Below are positions 42,801 through 54,100 of a stretch of 64,000 nt of DNA, one piece after another; within the stretch, counting starts at the first letter, position 1, and every line of letters begins with the position of its first letter. The notes beneath the pieces were generated by a model. The model saw only the letters and a program-made list of their open reading frames with translations, had not been told where the DNA came from and did no database searches. A program made the translations under genes and the position numbers. The DNA comes from Desmodesmus armatus (taxonomy: Eukaryota; Chlorophyta; Chlorophyceae; Sphaeropleales; Scenedesmaceae): positions 124,001-188,000 of the forward strand of contig VIIQ02000138.1 of the NCBI GenBank assembly GCA_007449985.2. The letters run 5' to 3'.

Positions 42801-45800
42801 GCAGATATGAGGCTGTAGGCATGTGCATACTTCAATGGCGGTGTCTCGTGGTGCTTTCGGTTGGCTCAAATGGGCTTTTGGAGCTGCCCTTGCAACTTCG
42901 GTTGCATGAGCAAGCCTTCGGAGGGGACCAATAGTGCTTCGCTAGGTGTAGGAGGCAAGGGGGAGGCAGGGAGTGGCAGCCCCCTAGCAGATAAGAGGCT
43001 GTAGGCATGTGCACACTTCAGTGGCGGTGTCTCGTGGTGCTTTCAGTTAGCTCAAATGGGCTTTTGGAGCTGCCCTTGCAACTTCGGTTGCATGAGCAAG
43101 CCTTCGGAGGGGACCAATAGTGTTCGCTAGGTGTAGGAGGCAAGGGGGAGGCAGGGAGTGGTAGCCCCCTAGCAGATATGAGGCTGTAGGCATGTGCACA
43201 CTTCAGTGGCAGTGTCTTGTGGTGTTTTCGGTGGCTAAATGGGCTTTCGGAGCTGCCCTTGCAACTTCGGTTGCATGAGCAAGCCTTCGGAGGGGACCAA
43301 TAGTGCTTCGCTAGGTGTAGGAGGCAAGGGGGAGGCAGGGAGTGGTAGCCCCCTAGCAGATATGAGGCTGTAGGCATGTGCACACTTCAGTGGCGGTGTC
43401 TCGTGGTGCTTTCGGTTGGCTCAAATGGGCTTTTGAGCTGCCCTGGCAACTTCGGTTGCATGAGCAAGCCTTCGGAGGGGACCATTAGTGCTTCGCTAGG
43501 TGTAGAGGTAAAGGGGAGGCAGGGAGTGGCAGCCCCCTAGCAGATATGAGGCTGTAGGCATGTGCATACTTCAATGGCGGTGTCTCGTGGTGTTTTCGGT
43601 GGGCTCAAATGGGCTTTTGGAGCTGCCCTGGCAACTTCGGTTGCATGTCCAAGCCTTCGGAGGGAACCAATAGTGTTTCGCTAGGTGTTGGAGGCAAGGG
43701 GGGGACAGGGAGTGGCAGCCCCCTAGCAGATAAGAGGCTGTAGGCATGTGCACACTTCAGTGGCGGTGTCTCGTGGTGCTTTCAGTTAGCTCAAATGGGC
43801 TTTTGGAGCTGCCCTTGCAACTTCGGTTGCATGAGCAAGCCTTCGGAGGGGACCAATAGTGCTTCGCTAGGTGTAGGAGGCAAGGGGGAGGCAGGGAGTG
43901 GTAGCCCCCTAGCAGATATGAGGCTGTAGGCATGTGCACACTTCAGTGGCGGTGTCTCGTGGTGCTTTCGGTGGCTCAAATGGGCTTTTGGAGCTGCCCT
44001 TGCAACTTCGGTTGCATGAGCAAGCCTTCGGAGGGGACCAATAGTGCTTCGCTAGGTGTAGGAGGCAAGGGGGAGGCAGGGAGTGGCAGCCCCTAGCAGA
44101 TATGAGGCTGTAGGCATGTGCATACTTCAATGGCGGTGTCTCGTGGTGTTTTCGGTGGGCTCAAATGGGCTTTCGGAGGTGCCCTGGCAACTTCGGTTGC
44201 ATGAGCAAGCCTTCGGAGGGGACCAATAGTGGTTCGCCAGGTGTAGGAGGCAAGGGGGAGGCAGGAGTGGCAGCCCCCTAGCAGATATGAGGCTGTAGGC
44301 ATGTTCACACTTCAGTGGCGGTGTCTCGTGGTGTTTTCGATGGCTCAAATGGGCTTTCGGAGCTGCCCTTGCAACTTCGGTTGCATGAGCAAGCCTTCGG
44401 AGGGGACCAATAGTGTTCGCTAGGTGTAGGAGGCAAGGGGGAGGCAGGGAGTGGCAGCCCCCTAGCAGATATGAGGCTGTAGGCATGTGCACACTTCAGT
44501 GGCGGTGTCTCGTGGTGTTTTCGGTGGGCTCAAATGGCTTTTCGGAGGTGCTATGGCAACTTCGGTTGCATGAGCAAGCCTTCGGAGGGGACCAATAGTG
44601 GTTCGCCAGGTGTAGGAGGCAAGGGGGAGGCAGGGAGTGGTAGCCCCCTAGCAGATATGAGGCTGTAGGCATGTTCACACTTCAGTGGCGGTGTCTTGTG
44701 GTGCTTTCGGTGGGCTCAAATGGGCTTTCGGAGCTGCCCTGGCAACTTCGGTTGCATGTGCAAGCCTTCGGAGGGGACCAATAGTGGTTCGCTAGGTGTA
44801 GGAGGCAAGGGGGAGGCAGGGAGTGGCAGCCCCCTAGCAGATATGAGGCTGTAGGCATGTGCACACTTCAGTGGCAGTGTCTTGTGGTGTTTCGGTTGGC
44901 TCAAATGGGCTTTTGGAGCTGCCCTTGCAACTTCGGTTGCATGAGCAAGCCTTCGGAGGGGACCAATAGTGTTCGCTAGGTGTAGGAGGCAAGGGGGAGG
45001 CAGGGAGTGGCAGCCCCCTAGCAGATATGAGGCTGCAGGCATGTGCACACTTCAGTGGCGGTGTCTCGTGGTGTTTTCGGTGGGCTCAAATGGCCTTTCG
45101 GAGGTGCTATGGCAACTTCGGTTGCATGAGCAAGCCTTCGGAGGGGACCAATAGTGCTTCGCCAGGTGTAGGAGGCAAGGGGGAGGCAGGGAGTGGTAGC
45201 CCCCTAGCAGATATGAGGCTGTAGGCATGTTCACACTTCAGTGGCGGTGTCTTGTGGTGCTTTCGGTGGGCTGAAATGGGCTTTCGGAGCTGCCCTGGCA
45301 ACTTCGGTTGCATGTGCAAGCCTTCGGAGGGGACCAATAGTGGTTCGCTAGGTGTAGGAGGCAAGGGGGAGGCAGGGAGTGGCAGCCCCCTAGCAGATAT
45401 GAGGCTGTAGGCATGTGCACACTTCAGTGGCAGTGTCTTGTGGTGTTTTCGGTGGGCTTAAATGGGCTTTCGGAGCTGCCCTTGCAACTTCGGTTGCATG
45501 AGCAAGCCTTCGGAGGGGACCAATAGTTCTTCGCTAGGTGCAGGAGGCAAGGGGGAGGCAGGGAGTGGCAGCCCCCTAGCAGATATGAGGCTGTAGGCAT
45601 GTGCACACTTCAGTGGCGGTGTCTCGTGGTGTTTTCGGTTGGCTCAAATGGGCTTTCGGAGCTGCCCTTGCAACTTCGGTTGCATGTGCAAGCCTTCGGA
45701 GGGGACCAATAGTGCTTTGCTAGGTGTAAGTGGCAAGGGGTAGGCAGGGAGTGGCAGCCCCTTGGCAGATATGAGGCTGTAGGCATGTGCACACTTCAGT

Positions 45801-46060
45801 TGGGGTGTCTCATGGTGCTTTTGGTGGCTCAAATGGCCTTTCGGTGCTGCCCTTGCAACTTCTGTTGCATGAGCAAGCCTTCGGAGGGGACCAATAGCGC
45901 TTCGCTAGGTGTAGGAGGCAAGGGGGAGGCAGGGAGTGGCAGCCCCCTAGCAGATATGAGGTTGTAGGCATGTGCACACTTCAGTGGGGATGTCTAGTGG
46001 TTTTTTTGGTTGGCTCAAAGCGGCTTTCAGAGCCGCCTTGGCAACTTGACCTCATGAGCT
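24830..46060. repeat. 186-bp satellite array, about 112 tandem copies
   Basis: A unit beginning CACTTCAGTGGCGGTGTC and ending GGCTGTAGGCATGTGCA repeats every 186 bp head to tail. (46,060 - 24,830 - 320)/186 gives about 112 units. Inner units differ at a handful of positions; many neighbours are identical (for example around 29.4-29.9 kb and 33.2-33.9 kb). The first unit and the units beyond 45.7 kb are clearly diverged. A few units have 1-2 base indels, more often after 39 kb. Each unit contains GCAAC-TTCG-GTTGC, a short hairpin. Because 186 is divisible by three, one 60-codon minus-strand frame recurs in most units, but its differences between units are mostly amino-acid changing. Known centromeric satellites commonly have monomers of 150-190 bp; assignment of that role is inference. 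Confidence 0.97.
25114..25426. mobile_element. 313-bp insertion inside the satellite, 7-bp flanking duplication
   Basis: The 186-bp period is broken once: TGCCCTT at 25,107-25,113 is followed by unrelated sequence until TGCCCTT at 25,427-25,433, where the unit resumes in register. The distance between equivalent unit positions is 186 + 320 bp, exactly one insertion plus a 7-bp duplication. The insert has no long terminal inverted repeat and no long frame. It could be a short retroposed or DNA-mediated element of unknown class. Confidence 0.7.
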
Positions 46061-46699
46061 CATCATCTAGTGTGACGAAGCGGAGCACTGACTTAGTGGG
46101 ATTGCTGCTACCTAGCACCCCTAGGGGTGTACAATGTGGATTGCTGCCTCAAGCTTGCAGCAGTAATGCTTTGAGCCAGCTGGTTGAGCTGCGTGAAGTA
46201 GACCAATACTGAGACTCTCCCGTATACTCACTTGACATATGGAATAATCACCAGAACCTGTACTTGTGAAACACTGCCAGTTGTTACTCAAATACAGTCA
46301 AAGCTGAGTGCGATGCACACGCACCACACCGGCACAATTGGATCAGACCACAGTGTAAAACCCTGCCCAAAACTTGGCAGTGTCACTGCACTTGTGCATC
46401 GCGATCGCAGCACTATACTTATCCCAGCCACCCGAAAGCATCCATTCATCATCACAACACTGCCACGCAACAGTATCTGGCATGATCTCACACATTACTC
46501 AAGAGTCCATGCTGACTGCTTACAACACATATCTAGTCAACCAATGTCTTGAAGCACCAAGGCTTGTACTGTAGAGCCTCATGCGCAACGTATGGTGAGG
46601 ATTGCTACTCACTCAGCAAGATTGGTCAGTGCAGCTACCCCTAGCGTCAACTAAGGCAGTAAAGCAAAGGTTCCTCAGCTCAGTATACACTATCTGCGC
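46061..46699. other. unique spacer between satellite and copy C
   Basis: The satellite similarity ends around CAACTTGACCTCATGAG. Family homology to copy A resumes only near 46,700. No gene or repeat is recognised between. The exon 1 and first half of exon 2 of copy C that should be here are missing. Confidence 0.5.
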
Positions 46700-49600
46700 C
46701 TGGCAAGCTGAGTATCGCAGCTGTGCTGCCTGCAGCACCAGCAGCAGTCCGCTTGATATGACCATTTTCCAAGTGCACAGCAAGCGGCAGCTCTTGCAGC
46801 AGCAGCATGCAGTGGCACTGCCTGACGCAGCAGCAAAACATACTCGGCAATGCGTGCTGGGCACGAGTTTATGATGGTGCTGGCAGTGATGGTTGCCGGG
46901 GACGTGCCGGCACAATGCAGGCTTGTCCTGCTGCCAGCGAGATGCTGCTGTTTGCCTGAGTTCCTGTTGTGCCTGGCCATCATGCTGGTTGCAACGGTGT
47001 CGGGGCTAGACACGAGCGGTGTTGGCATGGTGAAGCACCCACGCCGGCAACAAGCAGCAGTAGCAGGATGGAAGGCAGCAGCAGCAAGGGCAGCGGCGTC
47101 AGCAGTGGGGTGCGGCTGGACAGCCTGACGCCGCTGTCCTGCAGCTTGTTTGACATACTGGGCGTCACCAAGGGACGGTGCTGCAGCTAGCAGAGCTTGC
47201 CAATCCCAAGCGGTCGCTATCACGCGGAGATGGATGCATGGGCAGCAGTGTTTGCCAGTGTGCACAAGTACCAAGTGAGTTGGTGTGATGATGCTACGGG
47301 CGCACCCTTACACCCTTGGCGGCATTGTGCATTGTGGCTGCCACAGCCAAAGTCCAACTGATGCTCCAGCACACTGGACCACAGTTTCAAGCGTGTGAGC
47401 CAACGGCATTATACTGCCATGCTGCTGCAAGCAAGCATTGCAACACTGGGATGTGCACTGCAGCCCCCGCCGGCCGCCCAGCGACCTTTGTGTAAGACTA
47501 TTGTGTCACTGCTTGTGAGTTGACTGTTACTGTTCAGCACGACTGCATAGCAGTGTTTGCACTGCCCCACAGTAACTGGGGGCATACGGGCATGTGGACA
47601 TATTGCGGTAGCAAGTTATCTTATCACCCCTCGGCTGTCAGACACTGGGTCATGCGCCAGCCACAGCATGCTCCAGCAGTCACTCTAGCTTGTAGTGCCA
47701 GCCACTTGTTGCAAAGTGACTGTTTCAAAGGCATTACCACTCTTCTTAAGTGGAACATAAGGCATCGGTGCCCCTCCATCCCACCTTACGTTGTGTGTGC
47801 AAATGCAGATGGACGAAGCTAAAGGTGCATTCACCGCACAGCTGCTGCTGCAGTTGGAGACAAGCACGCTGCTCAGCTTGACGATGCTGCAGCTGACAGC
47901 AAGCATACCCGACAGCCACCCAGGGGCCCAAGCAGCTCAAAACACAGCCTGCCGCAGCTGCTTTGCTGCAATGCAGAGTCTGTATCGTGCAGCTAGCCTG
48001 CGCCAGCTGCCGCGGCCAGCAGACTACACAGGCCCACAGCTGGCACTGCAGCTGCTCCCGTCCCCATTCAAATCACAGCAGGCGGCGCCTGAGCTGGCGC
48101 ACCAAGCTCAGCAGCTGCAGCAGCAACAGCAACAACAACAACAGCAGCAGCAACAGCAACAGCAGCAACAGCAGCAACAGCAGCAGCAAATGAGGAGCAG
48201 TCGCCGCCTCAGCAGCGCCAGCAGCAGCAGGCAGAGCAGGCGCCGCCGCTGCTGCTGCAGCAGCAGCGGCAGCCTGCCGAGTGGTGTGTGTTGGCACCCA
48301 CGGCACCTCTGCTGGCAGAGCTGCTGCCGCTGCTGACCCAGCAATGCCTAAGAATCCTGCAGCAGCAGCAGCAGCAGCAGCAGCAGCCAACAGCCTCGCA
48401 GATAGCCACTGGGCAGTCGCCCGGCCCTTCCGAAGGGCAACCGGCCTTGCTCCCATGCTTGATGTGTGTACAAAGCCTACTGCTGCTGTGCTCAGGGGTG
48501 TCGTCCGTCAGCACAGTAGCAGCAGCAGGGCCATCAGCAGCAACGACGCCAGCAGCAGAAGCAGCAGCAGAAGCAGTAGGGCACCAAGCAAGTGACGCTT
48601 CCCATCGCGGTATGCGGCATGCCCAGGATGTCATCATGCCGCATGCCTGCGACATCATCAGCATCTTTGAGGCGGCACTGAGATGGGCAGCAACAGAGGT
48701 TGCCAGTGGCAGTGGTGCTGCTGCTAATCCAGGTACTCCTGCAGCAGCAGCAGCAGCAGCACCAGCAGCAGCACAGCAGCAGCAAGCGGTGTGGATGCAG
48801 GCTCCCTGTTGCACAGCTATGCCAAAATGCTGCCTGCTTTTGTGAAGATAAGGCGTTGAGGAACCACCCAAAGCGCGTCTCTCCTCTGGTGCTGTGGCGC
48901 TTGCAGCAGGGGCAGGCTCCCAGGTGCAGCGCCAGCTTCACAGCCTGCTGGCCACCATGGCCAAGCTCAGCAGATGGGGTGTGCTTGGCGGCACTGCACA
49001 GGGGGGACTCTGTTTTGCTGCTGTTTGTGTCGCCTCGGCTTTGCTTGTTGGTGCTGCTGATCAGCAGCAGCAGCAGCAGCACGAGGGTGCTGGAATAGGT
49101 TGCAGCAGCAGCCATGCAGCTGCCACTACAATGCTGCCGAGCGCGGTCATAATTCTAATCGGGCCGCCGATAGCCCATTACAATATGTCGGTGGTCTTCA
49201 GATCGCAAGGTCTGGGGATCGAATGCTGGCAAAGACACTGGCCAGGCTGTGATGTCCGCCCACCCTTGTAGCGGCTTGCAGTGGTGAAGGGGTTTCGGTG
49301 GTTTACCCTTCACGCGTGGTGATACCAAGCTTCGGCTTCGGCAGTTAACTAGGTCTGGAGAGTACCACTATGTGGTGAAAGTATCCAGTAATGAGGGAAT
49401 GACAGCACAGTGGCAGCATATGCAGCGGCAGTTCCATCTCCCCTTCCCTCCTTTATAATTGGCCGCTGCTGCTTGCAGCTAGCTGAGCAACTGCAAGCAG
49501 GTAATCATGACCCCTCCCAGGAGAAATGGACCTTGTCAGCAGCCACGGCAGCCCTGTCAGCTGCGCAGCGTAACCTAAATTCAGGCAGCACGCGCGACCA

Positions 49601-49978
49601 GCTTGTCGCTGCTGGATATGCACCAGTGCTGCAGCAGATGGAGCAGCTTTCAAGTTTGCAGTCCCTGCAGGACAGTCCCTGTGACGCAGCAGCTGTGTTG
49701 GCAGAAGCTCAGCAGCTGCAGTCCACAGGGCTGGCCTTGTGCTCCTTTGCTGTGCCCTGCATATGCAACAACCCTTGCTGCACAAGCATGGCGGGGCTGT
49801 CGGAGCTGGCGTCAGTGTCAGGGCGCAGCTGCATTTGCGCGGGCTGCCTTGTGGCGCGGTATTGCAGCCGTGCGTGTCGCGGGCAGCGTGGAAGCAGCAC
49901 AAGCCCTTGTGTGCGGCGCTCGGTGCAGCTGCTGCTGGTGGCACAGGGGTTGCTGTCCCAAAAACACCGGAAAAATAG
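46700..49978 (+). pseudogene. MYND zinc-finger family copy C (5'-truncated, many frameshifts)
   Basis: Homology begins in the middle of exon 2, equivalent to about 3225 of copy A, and runs to 47,274 (KYQ then GTGAGT). Exon 3 starts at 47,809 after AATGCAG with MDEAKGAFTAQ. Exon 1 and half of exon 2 are absent. Exon 2 needs at least three frame changes. Exon 3 changes frame after a run of about 26 Gln (about 48,187) and again near 48,850, is split by an inserted segment at about 49,157-49,453, and loses one base inside the finger (TGTCGCGGG for TGTCAGCGGG, about 49,878). The finger at 49,764-49,912 still shows CNNPCC, CAGC and YC. The end is TAG at 49,976. Exon sequence and 3' flank are closest to copy A, so A and C are probably the most recent duplicate pair. 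Clearly non-functional. Confidence 0.9.
49157..49453 (+). mobile_element. SINE-like insertion in exon 3 of copy C
   Basis: Sequence absent from copies A, B and D separates PSAVI from GRCC. ATAATT occurs at both junctions (about 49,151-49,156 and 49,449-49,454), a possible 6-bp target duplication. The left part, with GGTCTTCAGATCGCAAGGTC and GGGGATCGAATGC, looks like the anticodon-arm and T-arm (B-box) part of a tRNA. The right part has a 28-base module (49,358-49,385) that recurs at 50.3 kb. The boundary is uncertain: the last 50 bases also read like a diverged repeat of the host exon (AYAAAVPSPLPSFIIG). Confidence 0.55.
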
Positions 49979-51116
49979 AGTCTTGAGTCGTGGTGTGTGG
50001 AAAGTGTCGAGTTGCCCGCGTTTTTGCCCTCTTGCTGTTGCTTCGTACCTCAACTGTCAGCAGTGCACACGTGTTGCTGCTCCATACGCATAGGCTGTGT
50101 GGCGCCTTGGGGTTTGTTGTTTGCACCATGCGCGCCCTGCATGTATGGAATTTTGTTCTGCTGCAAAATGAACATTCAATCAGGCAGCGCGTTGTGTGTG
50201 GGGTGGTGATGTTGTCATGCTGTAGCTAGAGCTATGATAGCTTGGATAGCTTGGTCCCAGCAAGGTTGCTGTTCAGCAGTAAGCAGCTGTGAACTGTTTA
50301 TGGGGGGGGGGGGGGGGAGATTGTTGCAAGTAGATACTTTCACCGCAAAGCGGTACTCTCTACACTTGATACTTGTTATCCAGCTGATCATTGTGGCAGG
50401 ATAACAGATCAAATGTGTTGAAGTTTCTTGGCTGGCGGCGAGCTCGTGGCGTTTAATATGTATCTGTCACAGATTTCCATGGCACAGGCCCCACCACGTA
50501 CCTCGGTGCAGGGGATGTTGGACACAAACAAATTATTCGGGAGGGGTTTGGTTTGCCTCAAACGCCAGGGTGCCCCAGCATGAGCCGCAAGGGGACCAGC
50601 AGTGCCTGACCTGAAACCAGCCCAAAACTACAGGGAGGTTGAATTTCTGGGCCAAAGAGCCTACAGTGGACGGCTTGTGGCCTCACATTCACACCCTGGT
50701 CTTGGGGTTCTCCAAACCCAGCAGCTCAGCTGTCAGCTGATGAGCTCAGAGCTGTGCGTACACGTCGTGTGTGTATGCGGATCTACCTGGCTCAAAAAAG
50801 TCGGGTGAAGCATCAATTCAGAACGGCTGCAGCCCACCTAAAAGGCCAAATCCCAGATCCTACCAGCTTTGATCAACGAGATCCAGCGTCCAAGCATGCA
50901 ACACAGCCAAGCGGAAACACAGCTGGCATCTATATAGAGGTTGAAAGCGACTGTTTCCTCACTGCTACGTCAAAGGTGCGTTGCGCAGAGACAGTGTACT
51001 GCGATGTTGTACTGGTCACTTGTCACTGCTGCTGCTGCTGCTGCTGCTGTCTTCAAAACCGGTCTGGTGGCTCACTCTGCTGCCCCTTCCTGCAGGCCTA
51101 TCACAACCACGCTGAG
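49979..51116. other. 3' flank of copy C and 5' flank of copy D
   Basis: The first part is homologous to the 3' flank of copy A. A poly-G tract of 16 (50,302-50,317) and a SINE tail module (50,333-50,360) follow. A CTG run at about 51,027-51,048 and TTCCTGCAG at 51,086-51,094 precede the ATG of copy D by 22 bases. The frame upstream of that ATG is open to 50,754 but has no homologue in the other copies. Confidence 0.4.
50302..50360 (-). mobile_element. SINE tail module with poly-C end (minus strand)
   Basis: On the minus strand GAGAGTACC-GCTTTGC-GGTGAAAGTATC is followed after about 15 bases by 16 C. The same module, with GAGAGTACC-ACTATGT-GGTGAAAGTATC, lies in the insert of copy C on the other strand. 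In both, the centre folds as a 5-bp stem, ACCGC/GCGGT here and ACCAC/GTGGT there. Confidence 0.55.
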
Positions 51117-54100
51117 ATGTCAAAATCTGTGGTTGCCTCTTGGAAAGCCTGCATCAAGGATCTGCAGCAGATCATAGACAGAGCCGGCGATGCAGATGCT
51201 CTCGCTGCTGTAGGCGATGACGAGTTTCTTCAGCGTATCAAAAACCTGGAACTGCAGCCACCCCTGCCAAATGCAGCATGGAAGAAGCTCGTGCAGGATG
51301 TGCAGGTGACCTGGGCACACGCTGATTGATGGGTGGTGCTTGGGGATGACATCAGCACCATCATGCATGAACGAATAAAGCTGTTGCAAGATACAGATTG
51401 ACCTGCCTCACATGGGGTGCCACCAATAGATCCAGTGTATCAAGCAGGTTTTGTCAAAGCTTGTGCTGCTCGTCTGGTGAACATGCTGTCCGACACGGCC
51501 CTCTGCCCCTGCTGCAGGTCACACATAAGCTGTCAGCACTATTCATCCAGGCCTTGCAGCAGCCAGACCCACTACTCAAAGTGCCGCTGCTGGCTGCTGA
51601 TGCACTGATGGTATGGCTGAGGAGAGCGCACGCCGGGATCATGGCATCCCCAGGGTCTCATGCTGCAGCTGCAGTGCAGCAGCAGCTGCAGGAGTCGCAG
51701 CTGCTGCAGCACCTGGGCCCTGCCATGGATGCGGCAGCGGCACGGCTCACCGCAGCAGCAGCAGCGCTTGCAGAAGCAGCGGGTAGCGCAGGCAGCAGCG
51801 GCAGCACAGCCACAGCTTCCACCCCACAGCAAAGTCAAACCACCTTCCAGCACGCAATGTACGTTATGAAGGCAGAGTCCTGTTGCCAGTGCCTGCTGAA
51901 AGTCTTCCAGATGGCCAGCCATGCGCTTCGCCCAGATGGAACGCTCACCCTCCCAGCTATAGCACCCGCAGCACCTGCCGCACTGCGCATGATCCTCACC
52001 ATCCTTGAGGTCTACAGGAGACAGCTACAGCTACAGCAGCAGGGGCTGCCAGCCACTATAATCCCAGAGACTCTTAGGGAAGTTCAGAGACCGTATTGAC
52101 TCTAGCAGGAGCATTGGAAGGTATACGTGACGTGCCCAAGGTGCTGCAGGCCTATCCTGCAGCAAGCCAGCTGATTCAGCTGCCTGAGTTTGTGGCGTGC
52201 CTCGCCATCATGGCAGTTGCGATTGCACTGGGCCTGGACGTTAGCAGTGATGGCAGGAAAGCAGCAAGCAGCACTCAGGTGGGCGGCAGCACAGGCCGCG
52301 GGTGCCAGGCACTGGCAGGCAGCAGCAGCTGCAGCAGCAGCAGCAGCAGCCGACACAGCAGGCTGGCGGTGGCAGCAGTAGCAGTTGCTGCGCCGGCGCT
52401 GGCAGTGGCAGCAGTGGCGGCGCTGGCAGCAGTAGCAGTGGCTGTGCCAGCGATTGCAGCAGTAGCAGTGGCAGTGCTGGCAGCAGTGGCGGCGGCACTG
52501 GCAGCAGCAGTGAACTTGGCAACGGGGTGCGTCTGGACAGCCTGACGCCCCTGTCTTGCGGCTTGTTTGACATACTGGGCGTCACCAAGGAGACAGCGCT
52601 GCAGCTAGCAGGGCTGGCCAAGTCCGAGCGGTCCACCACTCTGTCACTTCTGCAGATAGTGTTGGACGTGTACAAACGTGTGCTCGAGTACCAAGTAAGT
52701 TCGTATGAGTGAATATCTCAATGTGTAGCCTACACAGTGTCGAACAAGCCTGCTGCGCGGCAATGTTCCACATATGTCGAGGCAGGGGAGGTTCTTCAGC
52801 TTGCCAAACCTCTAAGCAGAACTTGCCAACAAGTCCCTGCCCCAAAGACCAAGACCCTCCCCTGGAAGGCTGGATGCAACCTCAGCACCATGTGGCCAAC
52901 ATGCATAGTGTCGGAACCGAAAGTTAAACCATAAGTCGCTCGGCCGCGGCCCTTGGCAGTTGCGAGGGGTGTCCCGCCCCCGATGTGAATCGTGGGCGAT
53001 TGACAACACAGCATCGATGCTTTCTAGGTGCTTTCGCCGATAACGTCCGACCTGATTTAACCGCACAATACATCGTGATAGCACCAGCGCTGTGGCGGGC
53101 TGTGATAATAAGATTGCCATAATCATGTAGGCAGCGCTCTCCACCGCGGCCGGTAGCGGCACTCAACACTGTGTGTGGAAGCGTTGCGCGTGACCTTAGC
53201 ATGGTCTTCAAGAGCGCGTCGACATGGTACTGGCCAACTTTGACAAGCGTTGGCAGCGTTCTTAAGCGCAAGGCTTGCAGACTCTGCGGCAGCAGATCGC
53301 GTCTCGGAGGCGCGCGTATGACACTGTAGCTACAGCATGCAGCATCTCCCCGCGCAGCGTCGCCACAGCTTGCCCATGTGCGCTCCTAATCGAGGCTAAC
53401 AGCTCATGTCCTGCACTGCTACCTGTACTTGTTATGTGTGACCAGGTGGTGCAAGCCCAGGGTGAGGTCAGTGCACAGCTGCTGCTGCAGTTGGAGACAG
53501 ACCTGCTGCTCAACTGGATGGTGCGGCAGCTGACAGCAAGCATTCCTGACAGCTGCCCAGGGGCCCAAGCAGCACGTGATGCAGTCTACCAGCTGCATGG
53601 TGGGCCATTCCACAGTTTATGGAGAACCACCAGCCTGCACCAGCTGCCGCGGCCAGCAGGCTACACGGGCCCAGCTGGCGCTGCAGCTGCTACCATCCCC
53701 GCTGCAGCAACTGTCGCTGCAGCAGGAGGAGCAGCAGCAGCAGCAGCCTGCTGAGTGGTGCGTGTTGGCACCCACAGCACATCTGCTGACAGAGCTGCTG
53801 CCGCTGCTAATCCGGCAGTGCCTTACGCAGCTGCAACGGCACCAGAAGCAGCAGCAGCAGCAGCAGCTGCGGAAACCGCGAGAAGCCTCTCCGCTTTGCC
53901 GGCGTCCTCCCCCTTTGGAGCTCTTGTTTTACAGCCTATGGTGCATCGCAGTCCTACTGAAGGGCTCGGTGGTGCCAGCCCCTTGCACTGCAGCAGCAGG
54001 CTCACTGCCAGCACCAGCAACAGCAGCGGCGGCAGCGGCAGCTGTCATGACAGTGGGAGGGCATCACAGCAGCCAAGCCGCCTACAGCTGCGTCCTGCAT

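Noticed and set aside
25746..45792. A 60-codon minus-strand frame starting MHMPTASYLLGG in nearly every satellite unit
   Set aside because: It recurs only because the 186-bp unit is divisible by three. Differences between units mostly change amino acids (Y/C, K/Q, S/T, S/E), and each copy has its own stop. There is no sign of selection on the protein.
24830..46060. CRISPR array
   Set aside because: Units are contiguous 186-bp tandem repeats without unique spacers, in eukaryotic sequence.
49160..49235. A functional tRNA gene in the insert of copy C
   Set aside because: Arms do not pair properly, the B-box has a mismatch, and there is no acceptor stem. It fits a SINE head better.
52096..52545. 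Val/Ala-rich hydrophobic frame that looks like a membrane protein
   Set aside because: It is the shifted frame of the Ser/Gly linker of copy D exon 2, and the family frame resumes beyond it.
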